The notes under the pieces: model-generated
Database searches by the model: none
What the model was told of the DNA's origin: nothing
The model's input: the letters and a program-made list of their open reading frames with translations, nothing else
Shown here: piece after piece, positions 8,615-18,248 of the stretch
Layout: every line of letters starts with the position of its first letter
How positions within the stretch are numbered: position 1 is the first letter of the stretch
Assembly: GCF_000520975.1 (NCBI RefSeq)
Contig: NZ_JACB01000006.1
Coordinates: 186,001 to 250,000 of the forward strand
Reading direction: 5' to 3'
From: Aquimarina megaterium XH134
GTDB taxonomy: Bacteria; Bacteroidota; Bacteroidia; Flavobacteriales; Flavobacteriaceae
DNA length: 64,000 nucleotides
Made by a program: the position numbers and the translations under genes

Positions 8615-9926
8615 TAATGGTTAATTTCACTTGTTTTATTCGCTTGTTATCCAACGATTCTATTTTAAAAGCATACTGATCTACTACAATAATTTCTCCA
8701 CGTTTTGGGAAACTTCCAGAGATCTCCAGTAACAATCCTGCGATAGTTTCTGCATCCCCTTTCTTTTCTTCAAAAACCTCATTATCTTCCAGTTTCAGTA
8801 CTTTATAAAAATCTTTTAAAGCTGTTCTTCCTTCAAAAACATAGTTTTGATCATCTAATTTTGAAAATATCAAATCTTCATCGTCAAACTCATCACTAAT
8901 ATCTCCTACAATTTCTTCTATAATATCCTCGAGAGAAATCAAACCACTGGTTCCTCCATACTCATCTACAACTATAGCCAGGTGATTTTTTTTATTCTTA
9001 AAATCATTAAGTAAATCATCTAGTTTCTTATTCTCTGGCACAAAATAAGGAGCTCTTAACAGAGATATCCAATCAAAAGATGATGTATTAATATATGGCA
9101 ATAAGTCTTTGACATACAGAATCCCAATTACATTATCGATACTATCTTCATATACCGGAATCCTGGAGTATTCTTTTTCGATAATCTCAGGAAGAATTTC
9201 CTGATATTCAGCTTCACTATTTAATGCAAAAATATCCATCCGAGGGTGCATTACCTGCTTAGCATCTGTGTTTCCAAAAGACACAATACCCTCTAATATT
9301 TTCTTCTCTTCGTCTGTAGTATCCTTGTCTGAGGTTAATTCTAATGCCTGTGACAATTGATCTACACTTAAATTAGATTTCTGTTTTCCTAGTCGGTTAT
9401 GAATCCCAACAGTGATGCTACGCATTGGCATGCTAACCGGCGAAATGGCCCAATCCATAATTGCCAAAGGTCTTGCCATAAATTTGGCGAACTTCACCTT
9501 ATTTCTACTGGCATATAGTTTGGGTAAAATTTCACCAAACAATAAAATCAAGAATGCTGCGACTCCCACCTCTACTACAAATCTCACATTAATCCAACCT
9601 AACCAAACATAATCAAGATTACTAAAATATATCTTACCCAAAGTATCAAAGAGCAACACTATCGCTATATTGATAAAATTATTTGCCACTAATATGGTAG
9701 CCAATAACTTCTTAGGATTATCTAGTAGTTTGGACACAATCCTAAGATTCTTAGACGCATTCTCTTCATCCTTAAGATCTGTGGGGGTTAAAGAAAACAG
9801 AGCTACTTCGCTACCCGATATTAATGCAGAAAAAATGAGCAGCACTACCAGTACAACCACATTAATAGTTTGCATAAAATCAAAAACAAATAGTGAAATA
9901 AATAACGGTTCAGGATCAGGGTCCAA
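8595..9926 (-). CDS. gldE: gliding motility-associated protein GldE (CNNM/CBS)
   Basis: 443 residues. It has an N-terminal CNNM membrane domain with three to four helices (about 18-175), a pair of CBS domains (about 205-330, with HPRMDIFAL and YGGTSGLISLEDIIEEIVGDI), and a C-terminal CorC_HlyC domain (about 345-430). The fold is that of the MpfA/CorB-type ion transport proteins. GldE works with GldD in gliding and sits between ssb and gldD in this conserved cluster. A second possible start is at residue 18; the long start MDPDPEP fits the family. Confidence 0.94.
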   Translation of the reverse strand: MDPDPEPLFISLFVFDFMQTINVVVLVVLLIFSALISGSEVALFSLTPTDLKDEENASKNLRIVSKLLDNPKKLLATILVANNFINIAIVLLFDTLGKIYFSNLDYVWLGWINVRFVVEVGVAAFLILLFGEILPKLYASRNKVKFAKFMARPLAIMDWAISPVSMPMRSITVGIHNRLGKQKSNLSVDQLSQALELTSDKDTTDEEKKILEGIVSFGNTDAKQVMHPRMDIFALNSEAEYQEILPEIIEKEYSRIPVYEDSIDNVIGILYVKDLLPYINTSSFDWISLLRAPYFVPENKKLDDLLNDFKNKKNHLAIVVDEYGGTSGLISLEDIIEEIVGDISDEFDDEDLIFSKLDDQNYVFEGRTALKDFYKVLKLEDNEVFEEKKGDAETIAGLLLEISGSFPKRGEIIVVDQYAFKIESLDNKRIKQVKLTINENENS

Positions 9927-9950
9927 ATTATCTTTGTTTAGTTAGACATA

Positions 9951-10412
9951 TCAGAACGGAAGATCATCATCTTCTGTTGCTGGTGAATTAGATGAAACTT
10001 CCTGCGAATTGCTTGTAGCAGGTGTATTCGTTTGAGGCGTATTCTGAGGTTTATGCTCAGAAGGTTGGTTCTCATTCTTAGGTGTAAGAAAAGTAAAATC
10101 TGTACATTGTATTTCTGTACTATACCTGTCTTTTCCTTGCTCATCTTGCCACTTTCTGGTTTTAAGGCGGCCTTCAATATATACTTTATCTCCCTTATTA
10201 AGGTATTTCTCACAAATTTCTGCAGCTTTATTTCTAACCACGATATTGTGCCACTCTGTAGTGTTTACACGCTCTCCTGTGCTTTTATTAACATACGAAT
10301 CATTAGTAGCAAGAGGAAATCTGCCTATGCAACTACCTCCTTCAAAATAATGCATCTTTACCTCATCACCCGTATGCCCTATAAGCATTACTTTATTTAG
10401 TGTTCCAGACAT
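9951..10412 (-). CDS. ssb: single-stranded DNA-binding protein
   Basis: 153 residues. N-terminal OB fold (about 1-110: MSGTLNKVMLIGHTGDEVKM, YVNKSTGERVNTTEWHNIVV, YIEGRLKTRKWQD), a flexible Gln/Asn/Thr/Ser-rich linker, and the acidic tip DDDLPF that recruits repair and replication partners. It protects single-stranded DNA during replication and recombination. It lies between mutY and gldE on the same strand; the gap to gldE is only 24 bases. Confidence 0.97.
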   Translation of the reverse strand: MSGTLNKVMLIGHTGDEVKMHYFEGGSCIGRFPLATNDSYVNKSTGERVNTTEWHNIVVRNKAAEICEKYLNKGDKVYIEGRLKTRKWQDEQGKDRYSTEIQCTDFTFLTPKNENQPSEHKPQNTPQTNTPATSNSQEVSSNSPATEDDDLPF

Positions 10413-10629
10413 TTTAGTTTATGGTTTGTTGTTTTGGTTCATCATTGCAAAGAAATGACAAACTGTATTAAATAACGCTATCCTAATACTTCTTATTTTT
10501 CAAAGTAACTTCAAATAACTTTGTTTATAGTAAATGTAATAAAAAAATTAATATATAAATGATCTCCCGATGGTCTTAACTTAGGTTTTAGATCTTTTTA
10601 ACCTGTTATACTTTGGGGCTCTAAATTCA

Positions 10630-11688
10630 TCAGTTTTGCTGAAAAAAGGCATCTATAAAATTACCCAACAGAATAGGAACGGGATAAGTATGTATTTCTT
10701 CATAATCCACAATTTTTTGATCCTGGTTTATTTTTGAAGGCATATCTGATTTAACGATATAAAATCGGGTATATAAATGCTGGTGAGATAATTTATGCAC
10801 AATAGCCTCTTGTTGATGTGGTATGATCTCATACTCTTTATCTTTTATCATTTCTCTAAAAACAGCATGAGATGCAATAGCATCTGCATCTACAGTATCA
10901 CTTTCTATTAAAGGAAACTCATATAACCCTTTCCATATACCACTACCTACTCTTTGTTGGATGATCGTTTTCTTATCTTCTGTAAAAAACACCAAATAGT
11001 TAAAGTAGCGTTTTTTGATTTTTAGTTTTTTGATTTTGACTGGCAATATATCTACTTTTCCATTTTTCAAAGCTTCACAACTATCTTGTAGTGGACATAC
11101 AATACAATACGGGCTTTTGGGCTTACACTGTAATGCTCCAAACTCCATAATTGCCTGATTATATTCTGCCGGTTCTTCATGATCCATTAAGGTTATCGCA
11201 AGCTCTTTAAATTCTTTTACTCCTTTTGTACTATTAATAGGAGTATCGATTCCAAAATACCGTGACAATACCCGATATACATTTCCGTCTACTACAGGAA
11301 CCGCTTCGGCATAACATATAGAAGCTATAGCACTCGCTGTATAATCACCAACTCCTTTTAATTGTAAGAGACCTTTATATGTATCGGGAAAAACACCTTT
11401 TAAATCGTTTGCTACATATTTTGCAGTGGCATGCAGATTTCTGGCCCTGGAATAATACCCTAATCCCTGCCATAACTTTAACACTTCTTCTTCACTTGCA
11501 TTTGCAAGATCAAATACCGTTGGAAAAGTTTCTATAAACGATATATAATAAGGTAATCCTTGCGCCACTCTGGTCTGCTGAAGTATAATTTCACTGAGCC
11601 AAATATGATATGGATTTTTAGTTTCTCGCCATGGCATCGACCTTTTATTTTGTAAGTACCACGTAATGAGTTTTTTAGAAAATATCAT
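10630..11688 (-). CDS. mutY: A/G-specific adenine DNA glycosylase MutY
   Basis: 352 residues. It removes adenine mispaired with 8-oxoguanine. Visible features: WRETKNPYHIWLSEIILQQT with the catalytic Glu, the helix-hairpin-helix LKGVGDYTASAIAS, the catalytic Asp in PVVDGNVYRVLSR, and a 4Fe-4S cluster signature C-x6-C-x2-C-x5-C in CKPKSPYCIVCPLQDSC. The C-terminal NUDIX-like 8-oxoG recognition domain is at about 225-350. First gene of the mutY-ssb-gldE-gldD cluster and divergent from the HU gene. Confidence 0.96.
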   Translation of the reverse strand: MIFSKKLITWYLQNKRSMPWRETKNPYHIWLSEIILQQTRVAQGLPYYISFIETFPTVFDLANASEEEVLKLWQGLGYYSRARNLHATAKYVANDLKGVFPDTYKGLLQLKGVGDYTASAIASICYAEAVPVVDGNVYRVLSRYFGIDTPINSTKGVKEFKELAITLMDHEEPAEYNQAIMEFGALQCKPKSPYCIVCPLQDSCEALKNGKVDILPVKIKKLKIKKRYFNYLVFFTEDKKTIIQQRVGSGIWKGLYEFPLIESDTVDADAIASHAVFREMIKDKEYEIIPHQQEAIVHKLSHQHLYTRFYIVKSDMPSKINQDQKIVDYEEIHTYPVPILLGNFIDAFFQQN

Positions 11689-11747
11689 AGTAAAATTATA
11701 AGTTTTGCAAAATTAAACGTTTAAAGATGAAAATATCATCTTAAGTA

Positions 11748-11779
11748 TTGATATTTTGGATTTTAAATTCTTATATTTG
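11748..11779 (+). promoter_or_regulatory. promoter of the HU gene
   Basis: TTG at 11748-11750, 21 bases, then TATATTTG at 11772-11779, matching the Bacteroidota sigma-ABfr consensus. The transcript would begin about 35-40 bases before the HU start codon. Confidence 0.7.
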
Positions 11780-11818
11780 CCCCCTTGAAAATTTAAAAAC
11801 CCCTAAATAGGTAATATA

Positions 11819-12109
11819 ATGACTAAAGCAGATATTGTAGCAAAAATTTCAGAAAAATTAGGAATAGAAAAAGGTGATGTTCAGGCAACGGTTGAAACCT
11901 TTATGGAAGAGGTAAAAAGTTCACTAGAGAGTGGAGATAATGTATACCTTAGAGGATTTGGTAGTTTTATAATCAAAACCAGAGCAGAGAAAACAGGCCG
12001 TAATATTTCTAAAAATACTACGATCAAAATTCCTGCACACAATATACCTGCGTTTAAACCTGCAAAAGTATTTGTAGAAGGTGTAAAAACTAACGTAGAA
12101 GTAAAATAA
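11819..12109 (+). CDS. HU/IHF family DNA-binding protein
   Basis: 96 residues, normal for the family. It has the helical dimer part (MTKADIVAKISEKLGIEKGD), the conserved GSFIIKTRAEKTGRN segment and the DNA-wrapping beta arm ending NIPAFKPAKVF. It bends and compacts DNA as a nucleoid protein. It starts a short plus-strand run with the 29-residue basic peptide and rng, an order I believe is conserved in Bacteroidota. Whether it is HU or IHF-like cannot be settled. Confidence 0.95.
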   Translation: MTKADIVAKISEKLGIEKGDVQATVETFMEEVKSSLESGDNVYLRGFGSFIIKTRAEKTGRNISKNTTIKIPAHNIPAFKPAKVFVEGVKTNVEVK

Positions 12110-12139
12110 ATAATTTATAAATATAAAACAGTACACACT

Positions 12140-12229
12140 ATGCCAAGTGGTAAAAAACGTAAAAGACACAAGGTAGCTACGCACAAGCGTAAAAAAAGAA
12201 GAAGAGCCAACCGCCATAAGAAAAAGTAG
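12140..12229 (+). CDS. 29-residue very basic peptide, bS22/mS38 (AURKAIP1/COX24)-like
   Basis: The reading frame encodes MPSGKKRKRHKVATHKRKKR followed by RRANRHKKK and a stop. About two thirds of residues are Lys, Arg or His, as in small ribosomal proteins that thread into rRNA. The composition and KRKKRRRxNRHKK end match the AURKAIP1/COX24 (mS38/bS22-type) motif, so it probably belongs to the ribosome; that assignment is from memory of the family and not tested. It lies 30 bases after the HU gene and 166 before rng. Automated gene finders often miss it because of its size. Confidence 0.75.
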   Translation: MPSGKKRKRHKVATHKRKKRRRANRHKKK

Positions 12230-12395
12230 TTTCTAACTACTTTTTTCATTTAAAAAGTTAAGTTCTTTGAAATCGAAATAAGACATACTACCCCACTACC
12301 GGTATCTTTGTTTTATTTCAACGGAATTGTAAAAATTCCTGTGAAAAAATTGTTTAATCCATCTCGATAATTATCGGGATAAAAATCTAATCAGA

Positions 12396-13934
12396 GTGAA
12401 CAAAGAATTGATCATTAGGTCAGGTTCCTCTACGGATTTTGCCTTATTAAAGGATGGAAAACTAATTGAATTACATAAGGAAGAAGACGACAGTGATTTT
12501 TCGGTGGGTGATATTTTTATTGCCAAAATCCGTAAATCTGTCCCAGGTCTAAATGCCGCATTTGTTAATGTAGGCTATGAAAAAGATGCGTTTTTGCATT
12601 ACCACGACCTTGGCCCTCAAGTATCTTCTTTACTTAAATTCATAAAACGTGTAAGCACAGGTAAATTAAAAAATTATTCTCTTAAGGATTTTCCTTTCGA
12701 GAACGATATTGATAAACACGGTACTATTACCAATGTGTTAAAATCAAATCAATCACTATTAGTACAGATAGTAAAGGAACCGATATCTACCAAAGGCCCT
12801 CGAATTAGCTCAGAGCTTTCGATTGCTGGTAGATATATTGTTTTAGTTCCTTTTTCGAATCGAATTTCTATTTCTCAAAAAATAGAATCCTCAGAAGAAA
12901 AAGAACGTTTAAAAAGGCTTGTAAAAAGTATTAAGCCAAAAGGTTTCGGAATTATTGTACGTACAGTAGCAGAAGGCAAAAAAGTAGCAGAACTAGACAA
13001 AGATTTAGAAAATCTAATGGGACGATGGCAAAGCATGTGTAAAAAATTGCACAAAGCTCATCACCCTTCAAAAGTACTAGGTGAAATGAATAGAGCATCT
13101 TCTATATTAAGAGATGTATTTAATGACACTTTTACTTCTATTGTTGTAGATGATGAAGATCTCTGCAACCAAATCAAAGAGTATCTGCAAGAAATTGCTC
13201 CAAAAAAAGAATCAATTGTAAAACTTCATAATCCCAAAATACCAATTTTCGAAAAATATGGTATTGAACGGCAAATCAAAACAAGTTTTGGCAAGACGGT
13301 GTCTATGAGTAAGGGTGCTTATTTGGTTATAGAGCATACAGAAGCGATGCATGTAATCGATGTAAATAGCGGTAACCGATCTAATAAAGCCAAAAACCAA
13401 GAAGATACTGCACTAGAGGTAAACCTGATTAGTGCAGCTGAAGTAGCCCGCCAATTGCGTCTTAGAGATATGGGAGGTATTATTGTAGTCGATTTTATCG
13501 ATATGAATAATGCAGATAACCGTAGAACCCTCTTCAATCAATTACGAGAAGAGATGAAAGACGATAGGGCGAAGCATAAAATTTTACCGCCAAGTAAATT
13601 TGGCCTGATTCAAATCACGCGACAGCGTGTTCGACCAGAAATGAATATCAAAACCCGTGAGGATGATCCCAACGGAATAAATGGCGAAGTTGAGGCGCCT
13701 ATAGTATTGGTAGAAAAAATAAAAGTCGAATTAGAAAAATTAATTAAAAAAGAACATAAAAAGATAACGCTAAGTGCGCATCCTTTTATTGCAGCTTTTT
13801 TAACCAAAGGATTTCCATCCACCCGATCAAAATGGTATTTTAACCATAAACGATGGGTAAAGATTGTACCTAGAGACGCTTACACGTATTTAGAATATCA
13901 TTTTCACGATAAAAATGGTGAATTGATAAAATAA
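12396..13934 (+). CDS. rng: ribonuclease E/G
   Basis: 512 residues, starting at a GTG codon; the protein start MNKELIIRSGSSTDFALLKDG fits the family length. S1 RNA-binding region at about 30-130 (VGDIFIAKIRKSVPGLNAAF), then the RNase E/G catalytic domain with the metal-binding aspartates in VIDVNSGNRS and VVDFIDMNN. The protein lacks a long C-terminal scaffold tail, as in RNase G. It cleaves AU-rich single-stranded RNA in rRNA maturation and mRNA turnover. An intrinsic terminator follows directly. Confidence 0.96.
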   Translation: MNKELIIRSGSSTDFALLKDGKLIELHKEEDDSDFSVGDIFIAKIRKSVPGLNAAFVNVGYEKDAFLHYHDLGPQVSSLLKFIKRVSTGKLKNYSLKDFPFENDIDKHGTITNVLKSNQSLLVQIVKEPISTKGPRISSELSIAGRYIVLVPFSNRISISQKIESSEEKERLKRLVKSIKPKGFGIIVRTVAEGKKVAELDKDLENLMGRWQSMCKKLHKAHHPSKVLGEMNRASSILRDVFNDTFTSIVVDDEDLCNQIKEYLQEIAPKKESIVKLHNPKIPIFEKYGIERQIKTSFGKTVSMSKGAYLVIEHTEAMHVIDVNSGNRSNKAKNQEDTALEVNLISAAEVARQLRLRDMGGIIVVDFIDMNNADNRRTLFNQLREEMKDDRAKHKILPPSKFGLIQITRQRVRPEMNIKTREDDPNGINGEVEAPIVLVEKIKVELEKLIKKEHKKITLSAHPFIAAFLTKGFPSTRSKWYFNHKRWVKIVPRDAYTYLEYHFHDKNGELIK

Positions 13935-13939
13935 AATTA

Positions 13940-13972
13940 AACCCGGCCTGATAACAGTGCCGGGTTTTTTTG
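13940..13972 (+). terminator. intrinsic terminator of rng
   Basis: Stem AACCCGGC (13940-13947) with GCCGGGTT (13959-13966), followed by a run of T. It starts 5 bases after the rng stop codon. Confidence 0.9.
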
Positions 13973-14159
13973 TTTTTGATGGTTATGTAGTTATCATAGC
14001 AAGCTGCAATTGCTCATTCCTACCCTTCTACTATATTTTTCATCCATAAAATTATATGTAACAAAAACATTTTTCATAAAAAAATTCCCAGTCCCGAAAA
14101 ATGAAACTGGGATATCGTATTCTTGACCTATGAAATCAATCTCATATACCATCTGTATC

Positions 14160-17100
14160 ATGAAAAACACTATACTCTTCGTCTTATTAACCCTCACAGG
14201 GTGGCATCATCTTAGTGCCCAGGTAGTACTATCAGACAAGAACTATGTACATGCTACAGTTCCGCAAACAGCCTTGACGATTGCAGAAATAGAGAATGTA
14301 AACTGCTCTAATATCAATGATATCGATAGGGCTATAGAGAGTGTTACTTATTTTGATGGATTAGGTAGGCCTATCCAAGAAAGAGCAATTAAAGCCTCTC
14401 CAGGTGGTAACGATATTGTAACTCATATCACTTATGATACCTATGGAAGACAAAACAAGCAATACCTGCCTTTTGAGGCAACTAATACCATAGGAAGTTA
14501 TAAAGAGATCAATATCAATACCGATATCAATCAATATTACGCAGCTACCTATGCTAATGATTTCCCAGGGATTACAAATGCTAACCTGGGAGAGGTGAAT
14601 GCCTATTCAGAAAGTGTGTTTGAAGCTTCTCCTCTTAATCGGGTACTAGAACAGGGAGCCCCGGGTACGGCCTGGAAAGCAGATCGAGGTAGTGATACAA
14701 ATCATACTATTAAATTTGATTGGGATACCAATATAGCGAATGAAGTAGTCTATTTTAAAGTAACCTTTGCCAATCCAGACGATACCGAAGCTCCTACCTT
14801 AACAAAAGATGGTTTTTATGCTGCGAATCAGTTATACATCACCATTACCAAAGATGAGAATTGGATCCCGGCAGATGGTAACAATCATACTACTAGAGAA
14901 TATAAAGACAAACAAGGTAGAGTGGTGTTAAAAAGAACCTATGCTTCGACAAGCTCAGCAACCCCAGAAGCGCATGATACGCATTATGTATATGACCGAT
15001 TTGGGAATTTAACATACGTAATCCCACCAAAGGTGAATACTGGTGCTACAAGTATCTCTGCTACTGAGCTTGCAGAACTCTGTTATCAATACAAGTACGA
15101 TTACAGAAATCGCCTTATTGAAAAGAAAATCCCTGGTAAAGACAAAGAGTATATTGTCTATAACAAGCTAGATCAGCCGATCTTAACTCAGGATGCGAAT
15201 CTAAAAGCAAGCAATGCCTGGCTCTTTACCAAATATGATGCCTTTGGTCGGGTTACCTATACTGGTAAATTCACCGATAACCGAGAAAGAAAAGTCATAC
15301 AACAAGCTGTGAATACAGAGTCTACACTATGGGAAACACGGAATGTTGCAGCCCAGATCGATGGTACTACTATCTATTATAGCAATACAGCATTCCCAAA
15401 AACAAACCTGGAGTTACATACCATCAACTATTATGATGATTATGGGTTTGACATTGCAGGATTAACCAATCCTGGTACGGTATATGGTGAGACTATATCA
15501 GATCAAACCAAGACACTACCTACAGGAAGTAAGGTACGAGTACTAGATACCTATGATTGGATCACTACGGTTACCTATTATGATAAAAAATCAAGACCCA
15601 TCTATGTAGCTAATAAAAACGAATATCTTAACACTACCGATATCGTAGCAACCCAATTAGATTTTGTAGGTAAGGTAGAACAAACCAAAAGTACCCATAC
15701 CAAAGACAACAATACACCGATTATAACCATAGACACCTTTACCTATGATCATATGGGGAGAATGCTCACCCAACGGCAATGTATAGAAGATGCTTCTGGG
15801 GTAAATTGTACAGGTAATACTGGGGTTACACCAGCAGTAACCTTATCACAACCGATTACCCAAACCACAACTACTGTAGCAGGTAATACCATTACCTTAT
15901 CTAATGGATTTCATTTTGCAGCTACGACTAGTACTTCTTTCTTTGCTAAGATCCAGAACGAGGAATTCCCAGGAGAATTGATTGTATCTAATACCTATGA
16001 TAAGTTAGGGCAATTAATTTCTAAAGAAGTTGGAGGAGGATTACAAGATGTACATTATACCTACAATGTAAGGGGATGGTTAAAAAACATCAACCAGGAT
16101 AGTTATGATGATAATGATCTGTTTGATTTTACGATCAATTACAATACACCACAACATGGAGCTACTGCATTATTTAATGGTAATATCTCTGAAACAGCAT
16201 GGAAAACTCAAAGTGTAAACCCTAATCCTCCGAACAATCCGGTAAGTAGTTTCTATGTGTATAGTTATGATGCACTTAATAGGGTTGTAAGTGCAACAGA
16301 TAATACGGGTCATTATTCGATAAGCAATATCACCTATGACAAAACAGGTAATATCATGTCCTTAAACCGAAAAGGAAATCTTAATTCAGCTGCTACTTCT
16401 TTTGGAGATATGGATATCCTGGCATATACCTATGATAACGGTAACAAACTCTTAAGAGTAACTGATACCGGGAATACAACTTTTGGTTTTAAAGATGGTA
16501 GCAATACCAATGATGATTTTGCGTATGATGCCAATGGTAATATGACCCAGGATCAAAATAAAGGGGTTACAGGGATCACTTACAATCATTTAAACTTACC
16601 CAAAACAGTTACGATTCATAATGCAGATTATATAGGAAATATTACCTATATTTATGATGCTACTGGAGTGAAACTAAAAAAGATTGCAACAGAGGGAAGT
16701 TCATTAACAACAGAATATGCCGGTAATTATGTGTATAAAAATGGTACGCTAGAGTTCTTTAATCATGCAGAAGGTTATGTTAAACATGAAGCCGATGGAT
16801 ATAAGTATGTATATCAATACAAAGATCATTTAGATAACATACGATTATCTTATAAAGATGCTAATAAAGATGGTACAATCACTGCTTCTGAGATTATAGA
16901 GGAGAAGAATTATTATCCTTTTGGACTGCAACATGAAGGATACAATTTTGCTGTAAATGGAAGCAAACATAATTATGGTTTTGGAGGGAAAGAAGAACAG
17001 AATGAGCTTGGTTTAAATTTATATGATTATCATGCTCGAATGTATGAACCATCAATTGGAAGAATGATGAATATTGATCCTCATGCAGACAGTTATTATG

Positions 17101-17783
17101 GAATTAATCCTTATAACTATACTCTTAATAATCCTGTTTTGTTAATCGATCCTGATGGGAAAGACACTGTGATTTCAATAGAAGGTAATACCATAACTGT
17201 ATCTACACAAATTTATATTCATGGTAGCGGAGCTACTCAAGAAGAAGCTAATAAAATTCAAAAGAGCATTCAATCACTTTTTGGAAAACATAATGAGTTT
17301 AAATACACAGATGAAGATGGTAACGAGTTTGACGTAAACTTTGAAACATCAGTAGATGTATATGATGAAGAAAACACAGAATTAGCAGAAGGTGACAACC
17401 TTATTGAAGTTAAAAATGAAGAAGGAAGATCAGAAGTAAGTGAATTAACAGGAGATACAGGTACTTGGTATTCTAAAGAAAAAACAGCCGGAGAAAATTA
17501 TGGGATATATCCGCATGAATTTGGACATTTAGTCGGATTAAAAGATAGATATTCAATTTTATACTCCTTAGTTGGAATAAATAAACCTGACAAAAATTGG
17601 GAAGACAATTTTATGGCAGATGGGGCTACTATGAATGTCCAACAACGTAATATTGACGGAATTGTAAAAGGTGCAATAAAAAGTTATAACAGGTATAAAG
17701 AACAATATAGTGATCAAAAGAGTTCGGAAAAACCATACAAGTACATAAAAAATACATCTTTTAATAGAATTAGAGGAAATTGA
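14160..17783 (+). CDS. RHS-repeat protein with C-terminal metallopeptidase toxin-like domain
   Basis: The start at 14160 gives the signal peptide MKNTILFVLLTLTGWHHLSAQ (described in part); an in-frame ATG at 14130 would bury it. About 1207 residues: DUF6443-like N-terminus (DGLGRPIQE, YDTYGRQNKQYLPF), YD/RHS repeats along the middle (YDRFGNLTYV, YDKLGQLISKE, YDALNRVVSA), and the RHS-associated core near 955-1000 (YDYHARMYEPSIGRMMNIDP, ending DPDGKD). After this the sequence changes character: about 200 variable residues with an HEFGHLVGLKD motif at about 1119, an HExxHxxGxxD zinc-peptidase signature. RHS shells normally encapsulate such C-terminal toxins. The product would be exported; activity as an antibacterial peptidase is inference. 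Confidence 0.9.
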   Translation: MKNTILFVLLTLTGWHHLSAQVVLSDKNYVHATVPQTALTIAEIENVNCSNINDIDRAIESVTYFDGLGRPIQERAIKASPGGNDIVTHITYDTYGRQNKQYLPFEATNTIGSYKEININTDINQYYAATYANDFPGITNANLGEVNAYSESVFEASPLNRVLEQGAPGTAWKADRGSDTNHTIKFDWDTNIANEVVYFKVTFANPDDTEAPTLTKDGFYAANQLYITITKDENWIPADGNNHTTREYKDKQGRVVLKRTYASTSSATPEAHDTHYVYDRFGNLTYVIPPKVNTGATSISATELAELCYQYKYDYRNRLIEKKIPGKDKEYIVYNKLDQPILTQDANLKASNAWLFTKYDAFGRVTYTGKFTDNRERKVIQQAVNTESTLWETRNVAAQIDGTTIYYSNTAFPKTNLELHTINYYDDYGFDIAGLTNPGTVYGETISDQTKTLPTGSKVRVLDTYDWITTVTYYDKKSRPIYVANKNEYLNTTDIVATQLDFVGKVEQTKSTHTKDNNTPIITIDTFTYDHMGRMLTQRQCIEDASGVNCTGNTGVTPAVTLSQPITQTTTTVAGNTITLSNGFHFAATTSTSFFAKIQNEEFPGELIVSNTYDKLGQLISKEVGGGLQDVHYTYNVRGWLKNINQDSYDDNDLFDFTINYNTPQHGATALFNGNISETAWKTQSVNPNPPNNPVSSFYVYSYDALNRVVSATDNTGHYSISNITYDKTGNIMSLNRKGNLNSAATSFGDMDILAYTYDNGNKLLRVTDTGNTTFGFKDGSNTNDDFAYDANGNMTQDQNKGVTGITYNHLNLPKTVTIHNADYIGNITYIYDATGVKLKKIATEGSSLTTEYAGNYVYKNGTLEFFNHAEGYVKHEADGYKYVYQYKDHLDNIRLSYKDANKDGTITASEIIEEKNYYPFGLQHEGYNFAVNGSKHNYGFGGKEEQNELGLNLYDYHARMYEPSIGRMMNIDPHADSYYGINPYNYTLNNPVLLIDPDGKDTVISIEGNTITVSTQIYIHGSGATQEEANKIQKSIQSLFGKHNEFKYTDEDGNEFDVNFETSVDVYDEENTELAEGDNLIEVKNEEGRSEVSELTGDTGTWYSKEKTAGENYGIYPHEFGHLVGLKDRYSILYSLVGINKPDKNWEDNFMADGATMNVQQRNIDGIVKGAIKSYNRYKEQYSDQKSSEKPYKYIKNTSFNRIRGN

Positions 17784-17796
17784 TAAAATTTAGATT

Positions 17797-18012
17797 ATGA
17801 AAAGAATAATTATTTTTTTAGTAATAAATATAATAGGATTTTTTTTTCAACTCTATGTGTTGATGCCGCATTGTTACCCCTGTAGACCTGGAGAACCATG
17901 TTCTATATGCATGGGTAAAGAGCAAGGAATATTCCTCATTGCTTTACTCCTATTTGATATTTTTTATATATTAAAATATTTTATCAAACCCAGAATAAAG
18001 AAAAATGTATAA
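17797..18012 (+). CDS. small two-helix membrane protein, candidate immunity protein
   Basis: 71 residues with two transmembrane helices (about 4-22 and 46-63) and a short loop containing four cysteines (PHCYPCRPGEPCSICMG). It belongs to no family I can name. It starts 13 bases after the RHS gene stop on the same strand, the usual place for the immunity gene of a polymorphic toxin. A membrane protein with an external cysteine loop could neutralise a periplasmic metallopeptidase, but this is inference from position only. Confidence 0.7.
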   Translation: MKRIIIFLVINIIGFFFQLYVLMPHCYPCRPGEPCSICMGKEQGIFLIALLLFDIFYILKYFIKPRIKKNV

Positions 18013-18090
18013 TCTGTTAAAAGAAATATTTTCCTGCTAGCATAGATTAAAACAATAAGCAAGTATTTAATACATCCTAACTCACAATAA

Positions 18091-18134
18091 CTTCTCGATA
18101 CACTACGCCCAAAAGCGTGGCACTCGAAGGGACA
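18091..18134. repeat. hairpin repeat, family 2 (CTTCTCGATA...CACTCGAAG)
   Basis: Imperfect inverted repeat beginning CTTCTCGATA and ending CACTCGAAGGGACA. The same ends flank a different hairpin at 31196-31238. Intergenic, between the RHS locus and the lanthipeptide cluster. Confidence 0.6.
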
Positions 18135-18158
18135 TTACATTTTAATTAAAGTTATCGT

Positions 18159-18231
18159 GTCATTCCAGCGTAGGCTGGAATCCATAATCACGTACTACAC
18201 AATATAGATTCCGGATCAAGTCCGGAATGAC
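18159..18231. repeat. REP-like doublet, family 1 (GTCATTCC...GGAATGAC)
   Basis: Two palindromic modules facing each other. The first (18159-18183) reads GTCATTCC-AGCGTAGGCT-GGAATCC; the second (18207-18231) reads GATTCC-GGATCAAGTCC-GGAATGAC. The whole element is thus bounded by GTCATTCC and GGAATGAC, like a bacterial interspersed mosaic element. Related single modules surround the GIY-YIG gene at 23.2-23.6 kb. Confidence 0.75.
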
Positions 18232-18248
18232 AAGATCACTCCAAAATC

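Noticed and set aside
12361-12380. Near-palindrome ATCTCGATAATTATCGGGAT before rng
   Set aside because: Could be an operator, but one short imperfect palindrome in AT-rich sequence with no second copy is not enough.
14086-14112. Hairpin TCCCAGT/ACTGGGA between rng and the RHS gene
   Set aside because: Its T-run is on the minus strand, where no convincing gene ends; kept out of the feature list.
13994-14197. Minus-strand frame of 67 residues
   Set aside because: It overlaps the RHS signal-peptide region and has no recognisable features; taken as chance.
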